DNA from: JBMNKL01 sp050952225
Lineage (GTDB): Bacteria; Bacillota; Clostridia; Acetivibrionales; DTU013
DNA: 64,000 nt
Direction of reading: 5' to 3'
Assembly: GCA_050952225.1 (NCBI GenBank)
Contig: JBMNKL010000003.1
Coordinates: 310,001 to 374,000 of the forward strand
Of this stretch, positions 7,326 through 16,249 are shown piece after piece. Position 1 is the first letter of the stretch. The number at the start of each line of letters is the position of its first letter. The notes below the pieces were generated by a model. The model did not search any database. It was not told the origin of the DNA and saw only the letters and a program-made list of their open reading frames with translations. Position numbers and translations under genes: made by a program.

Positions 7326-8354
7326 GTGGACAGCATAATGAAGCAGGAGATAATGGACACCCCGGAACTGCTGAAATTGACGGCAGAGAATGCCCGGACC
7401 GTGGTTCGGAAAATCGCCGGTATGATTGAAGACCGCGGCATACGCCGCATCTTCCTTGTCGCCCGCGGGAGCAGCGCGAATGCCGCAACATACTTCAAGT
7501 ATCTGTGCGAGGTTCTTACCGGCATTCCCGTGGTGGAACTCAGTCCTTCGGTTTTCACAATATATGATGCAAGCGTTGATATGACAGGGGGAATAGTCAT
7601 AGCCATAAGCCAGGGAGGTCGCGGCATAGACATAAGATATCCTGTGAAGGCGGCTGCCGTCCAGGACGTTCCCACTGTTGCGGTCACCAATTTCGCGGAC
7701 AGTCCCCTGGCAGCCATGTGCGACACAATCCTCCCCCTTTCAGTAGGGGCAGAGAGGTCAATGGCGGCGACAAAGTCCTTCACTGCGGAACTGCTGGTCC
7801 TGAACATGCTGGCCTGTGCCCTGGCCGGGGCGCCCGGCGGTGCGGAATATGCTCCCGCAGCCTTCGCGAGGGGGCTTGAAAAGGAGCCTGAAATAGTCAG
7901 ATATCTTGACATATATAAGGACGGCGGGGTTATATATGTTCTTGGACGCGGCAAGCTTCTGGCGCTTGCCAGGGAGATGTGCTGCAAGATCCAGGAGACC
8001 TGCCTTCTCAACGCATTTCCTTTTTCCGCGGCAGACTTCATGCACGGCCCCTTCGCACTGGTGGAACCGGGCTCCAGGGCAGTGCTTTTCCATTCAAAAT
8101 ACGCGGCGACCAAATCCACCCTCGACATGTTTGACTCGCTGGCAGGCCAGAACGCGGATATACTCCTAATAACAGACGATCCGGATTTCCCGGGGGAGAG
8201 CAGAAAGACTATATGTGTTGAAAGCGCCTCAGAGGAGGAATCCGTCTTCGCAATGACAGCCGTGCTGCAGTTGTTTGCAGCAAACCTTGCTCAGATCAGG
8301 GGAACAGATCCCGATACATCCAGAAACCTGAGCAAGTACACCGAGACATTATGA
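7326..8354 (+). CDS. Double-SIS sugar isomerase/deaminase-like protein
   Basis: 342 residues from GTG, with TAGGAGGA about 7 bases upstream. It has the two SIS domains of the GlmS C-terminal/AgaS/FrlB group without the glutaminase half. First domain: FLVARGSSANAATYFKYLCE and GGIVIAISQGGRGID. Second domain: IYVLGRGKLLALAREMCCKI and DFMHGPFALVEPGS. Such proteins isomerise or deaminate phosphorylated amino sugars or deglycate fructosamine phosphates in the cytoplasm. The stop overlaps the hexokinase start (ATGA), so the two products are probably made together: kinase, then SIS enzyme. Confidence 0.85.
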   Translation: MDSIMKQEIMDTPELLKLTAENARTVVRKIAGMIEDRGIRRIFLVARGSSANAATYFKYLCEVLTGIPVVELSPSVFTIYDASVDMTGGIVIAISQGGRGIDIRYPVKAAAVQDVPTVAVTNFADSPLAAMCDTILPLSVGAERSMAATKSFTAELLVLNMLACALAGAPGGAEYAPAAFARGLEKEPEIVRYLDIYKDGGVIYVLGRGKLLALAREMCCKIQETCLLNAFPFSAADFMHGPFALVEPGSRAVLFHSKYAATKSTLDMFDSLAGQNADILLITDDPDFPGESRKTICVESASEEESVFAMTAVLQLFAANLAQIRGTDPDTSRNLSKYTETL

Positions 8355-9550
8355 ACCGCGCGCAGGTTGCTGCTTCATTCATGAGGGAGAGGGGCCAGGC
8401 AGCGGACTGCATTGATGCGTCCGTGGCCTTGGAAATATTGGATAAAGAAATATCCGACGGCCTTGAGGGAAGGGGCGGGCTTCCCATGCGTCCGGCTTTC
8501 ATCGGCCCCGTTCGGTCAATCGGAAGGGAGTATGACTGTGTGGCGGTGGACATCGGAGGAACGGTGCTCAGGGTAGCAGAGGTTCATGTTTTTCCCGATG
8601 GAAGCCAGGAACTGAAAAATGTCAGGACCAGACCTGTTCCCGGACTTGAGAGCGGCATTGATGAGGCAGCTTTTTTTCACGAAATAGCGGAATTCGCGGA
8701 AATACGGAAGACGCGTATGCCTGTGGCGGTCAGCTTTTCACATGACATGGAATCCGTTCCCGGACCCGACGCAAAGATGCTGGGATGGAGCAAGGAACTC
8801 AAGATCCGGAACATGACAGGGGCGACGGTTGCCGGAGCTTTACGAATGGCATCGGGCATGCCTGGACTGAAGATTGCCGTGGTGAACGATTCTGTTGCAG
8901 CCACTCTTGGATGTCCGGCCGGTGAAGGAAGCAACTCCATGGGGGTGATTGTCGGAACTGGATTCAATATCTGCTGTCCCTTCAGAACGGCAGAAATAAC
9001 AAAGCTGGAGCCCGGGAATTACGGAGAGTGGATGATTGTAAATACGGAGATCGGCGCATCCCGTGCTTTCCCCAAAGGGAAGTACGACAGCATGGTCATT
9101 CTGTCAAGCACGGACCCGGAGCTCTTCCACGCGGAAAAACAGTGTTCCGGAAGATACCTTCAGGAGATAATAGCTCTTGCCCTGGCGGACGCGAGGGAGC
9201 ATGGCCTTATACAAAAGGATTATACAAGAATGACGCTCAGGGAGATGAGCGGCCTTACTACAATTCAGAACGGTGACGACGGCCTTGCGGGGGCCATTGT
9301 TTGCGAGGCTAAAAAGCGTTCTGCCGAAATAGCGGCAATTTGCACGGCTGCCCTGGCAAAGAGGATGAAGAGCCAAAGCCTGCATGTTATGACAGAGGGC
9401 TCCGTCATAAACAGGATGCCGGGCTACCGCAGCCTTTATGAGAAAAGGCTCCGGGAACTGACCGGGTCGCAGATAAACCTGTACTCCGCGGATAATGCAT
9501 GTTTGAGGGGCGCAGCCCGGATAATTGCGGAGGGTCAATTGGAAAGGTAA
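8351..9550 (+). CDS. Eukaryote-type hexokinase family sugar kinase
   Basis: 399 residues of the actin-fold hexokinase superfamily, of the hexokinase_1/_2 (eukaryotic) type rather than the bacterial ROK or Glk type. The phosphate-1 motif is AVDIGGTVLRVAEV (Asp67). LGWSKELKI matches the 'WTKGF' region of yeast and animal enzymes. The catalytic Asp is D180 in VVNDSVAATLG, followed by VIVGTGFN and GEWMIVNTEIGA. It is expected to phosphorylate a hexose at C6 with ATP in the cytoplasm. It overlaps the SIS gene by 4 bases. Such hexokinases are sporadic in Clostridia, and the locus may have been acquired. Confidence 0.85.
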   Translation: MNRAQVAASFMRERGQAADCIDASVALEILDKEISDGLEGRGGLPMRPAFIGPVRSIGREYDCVAVDIGGTVLRVAEVHVFPDGSQELKNVRTRPVPGLESGIDEAAFFHEIAEFAEIRKTRMPVAVSFSHDMESVPGPDAKMLGWSKELKIRNMTGATVAGALRMASGMPGLKIAVVNDSVAATLGCPAGEGSNSMGVIVGTGFNICCPFRTAEITKLEPGNYGEWMIVNTEIGASRAFPKGKYDSMVILSSTDPELFHAEKQCSGRYLQEIIALALADAREHGLIQKDYTRMTLREMSGLTTIQNGDDGLAGAIVCEAKKRSAEIAAICTAALAKRMKSQSLHVMTEGSVINRMPGYRSLYEKRLRELTGSQINLYSADNACLRGAARIIAEGQLER

Positions 9551-9734
9551 ATTCCGCATATCTCATTTCCCATCATTTTGCAAAACTAATATCCGCTGTC
9601 GGAAAATTTTGGGTGGGGATTGCCTTTTTAATTAAGTTACGGTGAATTAACGTGCCAATGGCAAATAATTTGTTTACTTTCAAGAAATAATATGTTAAAA
9701 TGTTTCAGTGCAACAACTGGACACTTACATTCAA

Positions 9735-9782
9735 CCATAAGCCAGGTTACCGGAAGCTCCGACCGATTACTTGGCTCATGGG
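9735..9782 (+). promoter_or_regulatory. rpsO leader hairpin (candidate S15 autoregulatory site)
   Basis: A 12-bp stem (CCATAAGCCAGG with CTTGGCTCATGG, one mismatch and one G-U) encloses a small CGGA-AGC-TCCG hairpin at 9751-9761. The structure ends about 25 bases before the rpsO start. S15 commonly represses its own message through a leader structure, so this is the likely site. An upstream promoter near 9670-9700 (TTTACT, then TTAAAA) fits a leader of this length. Confidence 0.5.
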
Positions 9783-9807
9783 GTTGCTAAAAAGAAGGAG
9801 GATTATC

Positions 9808-10072
9808 ATGGACAAAGAATTAAAAGCGCAGATTATTGAAAAGTACAGGCTGCACGAAACCGATACGGGTTCACCGGAGGTTCAGATTGCCATTCTTACC
9901 GAGAGGATCAACCATTTGAATGAGCACCTTAAAGAGCACAAAAAGGATCATCACTCAAGAAGAGGGCTCCTGAAGATGGTTGGACAGAGGAGAGGCCTTT
10001 TGAATTATCTGCATGGAAAAAGATATTGAAAGGTACCGTGCGATAATTGAAAAACTGAACCTGAGGAAATAA
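9808..10072 (+). CDS. rpsO: Ribosomal protein S15 (one-base shift near the end)
   Basis: Starts at ATG 9808 behind AAGGAGGA. The first 68 residues are canonical S15 (HETDTGSPEVQIAILTERIN, then KDHHSRRGLLKMVGQRRGLL). The raw frame stops early at 10029 (HGKRY). One base out of frame, the following sequence encodes the standard ending KDIERYRAIIEKLNLRK to a TAA at 10072. Removing one base around the GG-A5 run at 10015-10021 restores an 88-residue S15, the normal length. S15 binds 16S rRNA in the 30S platform. As a core ribosomal gene, this break is almost certainly a sequencing error. Confidence 0.93.
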
Positions 10073-10104
10073 TAAGGAGCGGGGTTTTCCCGCTTATTAT
10101 TTTT
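10071..10104 (+). terminator. rpsO terminator
   Basis: GCGGG / CCCGC stem extended by AATAAG / CTTATT with a small bulge, followed by a T-rich stretch (TTATTATTTTTG). It directly follows the corrected rpsO stop. Confidence 0.7.
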
Positions 10105-10148
10105 GTAAGGCAATGAAATATTTATAGATAAAAGTAAAAATAAATATA

Positions 10149-10275
10149 TTGCAGGCGGAATAGACCGGCAGAAACAGAGAACAGAGACCAGGACCCGCAG
10201 GCAGGCGGAAATTGATGCCTGGAATGCGGTTTCTGGTGTCCGTTTTCTGTAACCTGCCTTGATTCCGTCCTGCAA
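10149..10275 (+). promoter_or_regulatory. Long hairpin leader of pnp
   Basis: The 127 bases before the pnp ribosome site fold on themselves. The outer stem TTGCAGGCGGAAT pairs with ATTCCGTCCTGCAA (one bulge). A middle stem around 10173-10190 pairs with 10235-10255 at about 15 of 18 positions, and an inner CCGCA / TGCGG stem closes the top. The 3' arm ends 5 bases before AAGGAGG. In enterobacteria PNPase controls its own synthesis through an RNase III-cleaved leader hairpin; this looks like an analogous element. Confidence 0.55.
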
Positions 10276-10293
10276 AAAATAAGGAGGCATTTT

Positions 10294-12408
10294 ATGTCAA
10301 GAAATTTTACCATGGAACTGGCCGGCAGGAACTTGACCGTTGAGACCGGCAGAATGGCGCAGTTTGCTAATGGAGCGGCGCTTGTTAGGTATGGGGACAC
10401 GGTCATACTGTCTACCGCCACGGCATCTTCAGAACCACGGGAGGGTATTGATTTCTTTCCTCTCAACGTGGATTACGAAGAAAGGCTCTATGCGGTAGGG
10501 AAAATACCGGGAGGATTCATAAAAAGGGAAGGGAAACCTTCTGAAAAAGCAGTATTGACGGCAAGGGTGATAGACAGGCCTATTCGTCCTTTATTTCCAA
10601 AGGATCTTAGAAATGATGTAGTCGTTGTGAATACAGTACTTTCTGTCGACCAGGATAACTCGCCGGAAATAGCGGCAATGATTGGAACATCGGTAGCCCT
10701 TAGCATTTCGGATATACCGTTTAACGGGCCGATTGGCGGTGTTGTGCTTGGACTGGTTGACGGTGAGGTTGTAATAAACCCGGACACCGAGCAGAGAGAA
10801 AAAAGCGACATGTATGTTACACTGGCCGGAACTGAAGAGAAGATAACCATGATTGAGGCCGGCGCCAAAGAAGTATCGGAAGAAGTAATGTTGGACGCAA
10901 TCATCAAGGGGCATGCGGAGATCAAGAAAATTGTCGCCTTTATTAAGGATATTGCGGCTGAAATCGGAAAACCAAAATTCGAATATAAATCTGCTGAAGT
11001 CCCGCAGGAAATATACGACGCGGTCAACAGCCTCGCCCACGATGCGATGTGCGAAGCGGTGCTTACCGATGATAAAGCGGTAAGAGATCAAAGGGTTGCC
11101 GCACTGACTGAAGAGATCCAGCAAAAACTTGCGGAAACATATCCTGAAAGCAGTTCCCTCATCGCAGAAGCAATATACAAGCTGGAAAGGAAAATTGTAC
11201 GCAGGTATATACTTGAAGAAGGCAAAAGAGTTGACGGCAGAAGACTGGATGAGATAAGGCCGATGTCGGCAGAAGTAGCTGTTCTTCCGAGAGCCCACGG
11301 ATCAGGGCTCTTCCAGAGGGGACAGACCCAGGTGCTGACTGCGGTTACGCTGGGCAGCATAAGTGAAGTGCAGATGCTGGATGGAGTTGACCTTGAAGAG
11401 GAAAAAAGGTATATGCATCATTATAATTTCCCAGGTTTCAGTGTCGGAGAAGCCAAGCCGGCAAGGGGACCCGGCAGAAGAGAAATCGGCCATGGAGCAC
11501 TTGCCGAGAGAGCCCTGGAACCGGTTATTCCGGATGAGGAGGAATTTCCGTATGCAATCAGGCTGGTTTCAGAAGTGTTGATGTCCAATGGTTCGACATC
11601 ACAAGGAAGCGTTTGCGGAAGCACACTGGCGCTAATGGATGCCGGCGTGCCAATCAAGGCGCCTGTTGCCGGTATATCCGCGGGCCTGGTAATTGACGAG
11701 GAAAACCACGACCGGTTTGTTACTTTTATTGACATACAGGGGATAGAGGACTTCTTTGGTGACATGGATTTCAAAGTTGCGGGAACAAAAAATGGAATAA
11801 CGGCCATCCAGATGGATATCAAGGTAGACGGCCTGACCTACGAAATCATAAGGCAAGCTTTTGAGCTCACGAGGAAAGGACGCATCCAGATTCTTGACGA
11901 AGTGATAACCCCCGTTATAGCCAAGCCGAGGGAATCCTTGTCGCCGTATGCGCCTAAAATGTTTACAATGAATATTGACCCCGACAAGATCAGGGATGTA
12001 ATCGGGCCGGGCGGAAGGATTATTAACAGGATTATCGATGAAACAGGAGTCAAAATAGATATAAAAGACGACGGGAAAGTATTTGTCGCTACTCCTGATG
12101 AAGCTGCGGGCAAAAGGGCATTGGCTATTATTGAGGCTATTGCGAAGGACGTCCAGCCGGGGCAGGTTTTTTTAGGCAAGGTTACAAGACTGATGCCTTT
12201 TGGCGCGTTTGTTGAATTTGCTCCAGGCAAGGAAGGCCTTGTGCATATATCAAAGCTGGATAACAAGAGAGTTTCAAAGGTTGAAGACGTATGTAAGATT
12301 GGCGACGAAATGCTCGTTAAGGTTGTTGAAGTCGATAAGCAAGGACGTATAAACCTGTCCAGAAAGGACGCTTTGCCTGCTGACAAGGCTAATAGGGCAA
12401 AAAGATAA
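10294..12408 (+). CDS. pnp: Polyribonucleotide nucleotidyltransferase (PNPase)
   Basis: 704 residues, full length. Two RNase PH-like domains (about residues 1-230 and 310-545) are joined by a helical linker, followed by a KH domain (FTMNIDPDKIRDVIGPGGRI) and a C-terminal S1 domain (GQVFLGKVTRLMPFGAFVEF to GRINLSRKDAL). Core signatures include SVCGSTLALMDAGVP and FGDMDFKVAGT. It degrades RNA 3' to 5' by phosphorolysis. The gene follows rpsO, a conserved neighbourhood, after a long structured leader. The frame is intact. Confidence 0.97.
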   Translation: MSRNFTMELAGRNLTVETGRMAQFANGAALVRYGDTVILSTATASSEPREGIDFFPLNVDYEERLYAVGKIPGGFIKREGKPSEKAVLTARVIDRPIRPLFPKDLRNDVVVVNTVLSVDQDNSPEIAAMIGTSVALSISDIPFNGPIGGVVLGLVDGEVVINPDTEQREKSDMYVTLAGTEEKITMIEAGAKEVSEEVMLDAIIKGHAEIKKIVAFIKDIAAEIGKPKFEYKSAEVPQEIYDAVNSLAHDAMCEAVLTDDKAVRDQRVAALTEEIQQKLAETYPESSSLIAEAIYKLERKIVRRYILEEGKRVDGRRLDEIRPMSAEVAVLPRAHGSGLFQRGQTQVLTAVTLGSISEVQMLDGVDLEEEKRYMHHYNFPGFSVGEAKPARGPGRREIGHGALAERALEPVIPDEEEFPYAIRLVSEVLMSNGSTSQGSVCGSTLALMDAGVPIKAPVAGISAGLVIDEENHDRFVTFIDIQGIEDFFGDMDFKVAGTKNGITAIQMDIKVDGLTYEIIRQAFELTRKGRIQILDEVITPVIAKPRESLSPYAPKMFTMNIDPDKIRDVIGPGGRIINRIIDETGVKIDIKDDGKVFVATPDEAAGKRALAIIEAIAKDVQPGQVFLGKVTRLMPFGAFVEFAPGKEGLVHISKLDNKRVSKVEDVCKIGDEMLVKVVEVDKQGRINLSRKDALPADKANRAKR

Positions 12409-12420
12409 CAACTATACCAA

Positions 12421-12446
12421 AAACACTTTCGTAAGAGTGTTTTTTC
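12421..12446 (+). terminator. pnp terminator
   Basis: AAACACT / AGTGTTT stem followed by TTTTTTC, 12 bases after the pnp stop. Confidence 0.75.
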
Positions 12447-12564
12447 GGTACCGATTCATGCCGCATGCCTGCTATGCATTCATAACAGGACATTATAGCG
12501 GCATGATGGCTATTATCATGATTTTTTAACCGGAATTACCTTTGGTGAATACAACGGAGGTCAT

Positions 12565-13815
12565 ATGTATAATAAGTTTAAACTTGGTAACGGCATCAGG
12601 GTAGTCAGTGAAAGAATGCCGCACGTCAGGTCGGTATCACTGGGTATTTGGGTAAGAGCGGGAGTGAGAACCGAAAACAGCCAAAATAACGGGATATCTC
12701 ATTTCATTGAACATATGCTTTTCAAGGGGACGGAAAACAGGAGTGCGGCCGAAATTGCGGGCAGTATCGACAATATTGGGGGCCAGCTGAATGCGTTTAC
12801 CGCGAAAGAATGCACCTGCTATTATGCAAGGGTTCTTGACGAACATATTGAAATTGCAATTGACGTTTTAAGCGATATGTTCCATAACCCGCTTTTTGCA
12901 GAAAAGGACATATCTCTCGAGAAAAAGGTTATTGTGGAAGAAATAGCCATGTATGAAGATACTCCTGAGGAACTGGCGCATGACATTCTGACGGAAAACG
13001 TCTGGGGAGGTTGTTCCATTGGGTATCCCATACTTGGAACCAGGAAGTCCATCAAAAGAATCAACAGGGATATTGTTCTCAATTATTATCATGAAAAATA
13101 CGTTCCCTGCAATACGGTTATTTCAGTTGCCGGCAATTTTGACGAAATCAGGCTGAAAGAATTGCTTGAAAAGTACTTCGGTCAAAAGCCACACGGACGG
13201 AAAGTGGTGCAGGAACAGGAAAACGTCGATTTCAAACCGGGAATCTACGTAAAGGAGAAAGAAACGGAACAGGTGCATTTGTGCATTGGGTTTGAGGGGA
13301 TAAAAAGCGGCGATGATAATATATACACGCTGCTGGCGATAAACAATATACTCGGTGGAAGCATGAGTTCGCGGCTGTTCCAGAAAATCAGGGAGAAGAA
13401 AGGCCTTGTATATTCCATATATTCCTATCCTACGGCATATAACGATGCTGGCCTTATTACTATTTACGCCGGAATGAACCCGGAAAACTTTGGGGTTGTT
13501 TTAAAACTAATACAGGACGAAATACGGCTGATAAACAAGCGGGGGATTACTTCGCAGGAACTTGAAAAGTCAAAGGAACAGCTTAAAGGAAGCTATGTCC
13601 TGGGGCTTGAAAGTACGGGCAGCAGGATGAACAGTATTGGTAAATCGGAGCTGTTGCTGGGTTATGTTAACACACCGGAAGAGATTATTAGAAAGATTGA
13701 AAACATATCCATGGAATCCGTTGAGCATAATATCAGCCGTATTTTCAACCTGGAGAGAAAAGGCATGTCTATGGTTGGCAATATAAAGAGCGGTCAGCTT
13801 CCAAGCATCATATAA
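12565..13815 (+). CDS. M16 family zinc peptidase (processing-protease-like)
   Basis: 416 residues. The inverted zinc-binding HxxEH motif is at His46-Glu49-His50 in SHFIEHMLFKGT. The C-terminal M16 half (NILGGSMSSRLFQKIREKKG) has the conserved RLFQ..RE..GL pattern. This matches the single-chain YmxG/MlpA-type peptidases found next to pnp in Firmicutes, related to mitochondrial processing peptidase. Substrates are peptides; the exact role is not settled. It has its own ribosome site (CGGAGGT) and terminator. No secretion signal is seen, so it is probably cytoplasmic. Confidence 0.92.
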   Translation: MYNKFKLGNGIRVVSERMPHVRSVSLGIWVRAGVRTENSQNNGISHFIEHMLFKGTENRSAAEIAGSIDNIGGQLNAFTAKECTCYYARVLDEHIEIAIDVLSDMFHNPLFAEKDISLEKKVIVEEIAMYEDTPEELAHDILTENVWGGCSIGYPILGTRKSIKRINRDIVLNYYHEKYVPCNTVISVAGNFDEIRLKELLEKYFGQKPHGRKVVQEQENVDFKPGIYVKEKETEQVHLCIGFEGIKSGDDNIYTLLAINNILGGSMSSRLFQKIREKKGLVYSIYSYPTAYNDAGLITIYAGMNPENFGVVLKLIQDEIRLINKRGITSQELEKSKEQLKGSYVLGLESTGSRMNSIGKSELLLGYVNTPEEIIRKIENISMESVEHNISRIFNLERKGMSMVGNIKSGQLPSII

Positions 13816-13840
13816 TCGAAATTGAACAAATTGCTTAAAG

Positions 13841-13880
13841 AAGCATCCGGAATTTTTTAAGTTCCCGGATGCTTTTCTTT
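13841..13880 (+). terminator. Terminator after the M16 peptidase
   Basis: Stem AGCATCCGG / CCGGATGCT around a loop containing AATTTTTTAAGTT, followed by TTTTCTTT. Confidence 0.75.
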
Positions 13881-14005
13881 GGTATTTTAACGGCCGGGCC
13901 GGTTTTTCTTATACAAGCACTAGTTAATACAAATAAACATAAAATGTATTAGCATAATGACCAGGGTATGGTATATGGAGTGAAATATACTGGGGGGATA
14001 ACGGG

Positions 14006-14878
14006 ATGAGCCTGATAAGATATACGGTAATCGGCGGAGATCTAAGGAATGTAAAACTGGCTGAAGCTATATCAGAGGACGGCAATCAGGTGAACCTGTA
14101 TGGCTTTAAAAATGCGGGTTTTGATTTGCCGATACCCGAAAATGAGAATATCGAGGCGGCGATTGATGATTCTGAAATAGTAATCGGGCCTTTGCCCTGC
14201 TCTAATGATAACGAAACACTGAATGCGCCGTTTCACGACGAGAAAATACTTGTAAATGAAATTTTTAAAATAATGAAGAAAAACCAGCTCTTCATAGCAG
14301 GCAGGATAAGTGAGAAGCTCAAACAGCTTGCGAAGGCTTACAATGTTTATTCCATTGATATACTTGAGCGCGAGGAGATGGCTGTACTAAACGCGATTCC
14401 AACCGCGGAGGGTGCTATACAAATAGCTATGGAGGAATTGCCCATTACCCTGAACGGGAGTAAAACCCTGATACTGGGTTATGGCAGGGTAGGAAAGGCG
14501 CTGTCGAAGATGCTTGCGGGCATCGGAGCGGAAGTATACGTGGAAGCGAGGAAATATCCGGATATTGCATGGATTAAAACGTATGGATATATACCTGTTT
14601 ACATAAGTGAACTTAAGAATTATATTTCCTCCATGGATGTAATATTTAACACCATACCAAGCAGGATACTTGACTGCGAAATGCTCCGGAAGGTTGGGAA
14701 GGATTGTTTGATAATAGACCTGGCTTCCAAGCCGGGCGGAGTGGATTTTGAAAGGGCTAAAACACTCGGCATTAAAGTAATATGGGCATTGTCGCTGCCC
14801 GGCAAGGTAGCCCCGGTAACAGCGGCTAACTACATGAAACAGACAATTTATAACATTATTGAAGAGTTGGGGGTGTGA
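14006..14878 (+). CDS. dpaA: Dipicolinate synthase subunit A
   Basis: 290 residues. The C-terminal half has a Rossmann NAD(P)-binding segment (TLILGYGRVGKALSKML) with the DpaA pattern VIFNTIPSRIL and LIIDLASKPGGVDF. With DpaB it oxidises dihydrodipicolinate to dipicolinic acid in the mother cell during sporulation. The acid is then loaded into the spore core as its calcium salt. The gene is 3 bases upstream of dpaB, so they form an operon. Start ATG 14006 follows a GGGGGG ribosome site. A late mother-cell sigma factor promoter is expected, but I could not identify one. Confidence 0.95.
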   Translation: MSLIRYTVIGGDLRNVKLAEAISEDGNQVNLYGFKNAGFDLPIPENENIEAAIDDSEIVIGPLPCSNDNETLNAPFHDEKILVNEIFKIMKKNQLFIAGRISEKLKQLAKAYNVYSIDILEREEMAVLNAIPTAEGAIQIAMEELPITLNGSKTLILGYGRVGKALSKMLAGIGAEVYVEARKYPDIAWIKTYGYIPVYISELKNYISSMDVIFNTIPSRILDCEMLRKVGKDCLIIDLASKPGGVDFERAKTLGIKVIWALSLPGKVAPVTAANYMKQTIYNIIEELGV

Positions 14879-14881
14879 ACA

Positions 14882-15460
14882 GTGCGATTTAAAGGTGTGA
14901 GAATCGGTTTTGCTTTTACCGGCTCGTTTTGCACATTTTCAAAAGTAATCCCGGAGTTTGAGAAACTTGCCTGCGAGGGTGCAGATTTACTGCCGATAAT
15001 TTCTCATGCGGTAGATAGCATGGATACAAGATTTGGAGACGCGTCCGAATGGAAATCCAGGATAGAAAAAATCAGCGGGAAACAAATAATCAAGACGATT
15101 GTCGACGCAGAACCGATCGGACCTGAAGCACTTCTTGATATACTGGTTGTAGCGCCATGCACGGGGAACACGCTTGGAAAACTGGCAAACGGCATAACCG
15201 ATACCGCGGTAACAATGGCGTGCAAGGCGCATTTGAGAAACGGCAAGCCGCTGTTGCTGGCACCAGCGACAAATGACGGGCTTGGAGCCAACGGGAAAAA
15301 CATATTTAAACTTTTAAACTGCAAAAATGTGTATTTCGTCCCATTTGGGCAAGATGACCCAAATAGGAAGTGCAATTCGCTTATGGCAAAGTTTGAACTG
15401 TTGATACCGGCAATGCAATGCGCACTGGATGGAAAACAATTGCAGCCTGTATTGCAATGA
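14882..15460 (+). CDS. dpaB: Dipicolinate synthase subunit B (flavoprotein)
   Basis: 192 residues from GTG at 14882. A flavoprotein fold of the Dfp/UbiX type: IGFAFTGSFCTFSKVI at the N-terminus, VVAPCTGNTLGKLANGITD, and LLLAPATNDGLG. It is the flavin subunit of dipicolinate synthase, working with DpaA directly upstream. The spacing is 3 bases. Length and motifs match SpoVFB of Bacillus. Confidence 0.94.
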   Translation: MRFKGVRIGFAFTGSFCTFSKVIPEFEKLACEGADLLPIISHAVDSMDTRFGDASEWKSRIEKISGKQIIKTIVDAEPIGPEALLDILVVAPCTGNTLGKLANGITDTAVTMACKAHLRNGKPLLLAPATNDGLGANGKNIFKLLNCKNVYFVPFGQDDPNRKCNSLMAKFELLIPAMQCALDGKQLQPVLQ

Positions 15461-15588
15461 TTCGTTTAACATACTAAAATTGGGGAAGAAATAAGGCAGA
15501 GAGTTTTTTAATGATTTCAACCTTGTTGGCCCGACACGATTGGTTTAAACTTGATGTAAAATACTCATGCACTTAGGAGGAATATCAT

Positions 15589-16107
15589 ATGAAGAACAAT
15601 ACGAAGTTTATTACCAGGACAGCATTATTACTGGCAACGGCAATCGTTTTCCAGGTATTTGGGGGATTTATTCCGTATCACAACTTTGTTGTCGGCCCGA
15701 TTGTAAACGCGGTACTTATCATAGCCACTGCAATCGCCGGCTTGTGGAGTGGTATCGCAATATCGGTGATTGCCCCGATAGTAGCTGCTCTTACAAATAA
15801 GGCTGCGATTGCACCCTTGATTTTTGCATTTTCTCCTTTCATTATCATAGGCAATGCAATAATAGTTGTTTGTTTTCATTTGTTTGGGAAAAAGAGCAGG
15901 GTGGCAGGAGTTGCTTCAGGCGCTTTGCTTAAATTTGGTTTTTTATATGCTTCCATTTCAGTTTTCACGTCTGTTGTAGATATGAAGCCACAGGTTGCCC
16001 TGACGCTTAAAAGCTTGTTTAGCTGGCCACAGCTTATAACGGCGGCTATTGGCGGAGTCGTTGCGCTGGCCGTATTGAAGCTGATTGGCAAAAATTTTGA
16101 AAAATAG
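15589..16107 (+). CDS. ECF-transporter S-component-like membrane protein
   Basis: 172 residues with about five hydrophobic helices and almost no large soluble loop: TALLLATAIVFQVFGGFIP, VGPIVNAVLIIATAIAGLWS, IAISVIAPIVAALTN, PFIIIGNAIIVVCFHLFG, and ITAAIGGVVALAVLKL. Size, topology and the N-terminal pattern resemble substrate-binding S components of energy-coupling-factor vitamin transporters, but no ECF ATPases are nearby and no vitamin riboswitch is seen in the 128-base leader. The substrate is unknown. AGGAGGAA lies 6 bases before the ATG at 15589. Confidence 0.65.
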   Translation: MKNNTKFITRTALLLATAIVFQVFGGFIPYHNFVVGPIVNAVLIIATAIAGLWSGIAISVIAPIVAALTNKAAIAPLIFAFSPFIIIGNAIIVVCFHLFGKKSRVAGVASGALLKFGFLYASISVFTSVVDMKPQVALTLKSLFSWPQLITAAIGGVVALAVLKLIGKNFEK

Positions 16108-16249
16108 CATTTAAACCTTTTCGGGATAATGAGATTCTTCCATAGCCGAAAATTACATTTTGCACATAGCGGCTCAAATTCAGTAACAACCGTGTATGGT
16201 TTTTGATATTCTATAAGTGATATATCAATTTAAGGCCGTGGAGTAAACC

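Noticed and set aside
7310..8128. Long open frame (272 codons) on the minus strand
   Set aside because: It is the exact antisense of the SIS-domain gene, which has clear motifs, a promoter and a ribosome site. The antisense product is low-complexity Ser/Arg/Pro-rich.
9700..9807. Longer rpsO start at 9700
   Set aside because: It would translate through the leader hairpin. The AAGGAGGA site and family length point to ATG 9808.
10488..11298. Two overlapping minus-strand frames inside pnp
   Set aside because: Shadows of the intact PNPase gene; compositionally odd and without ribosome sites.
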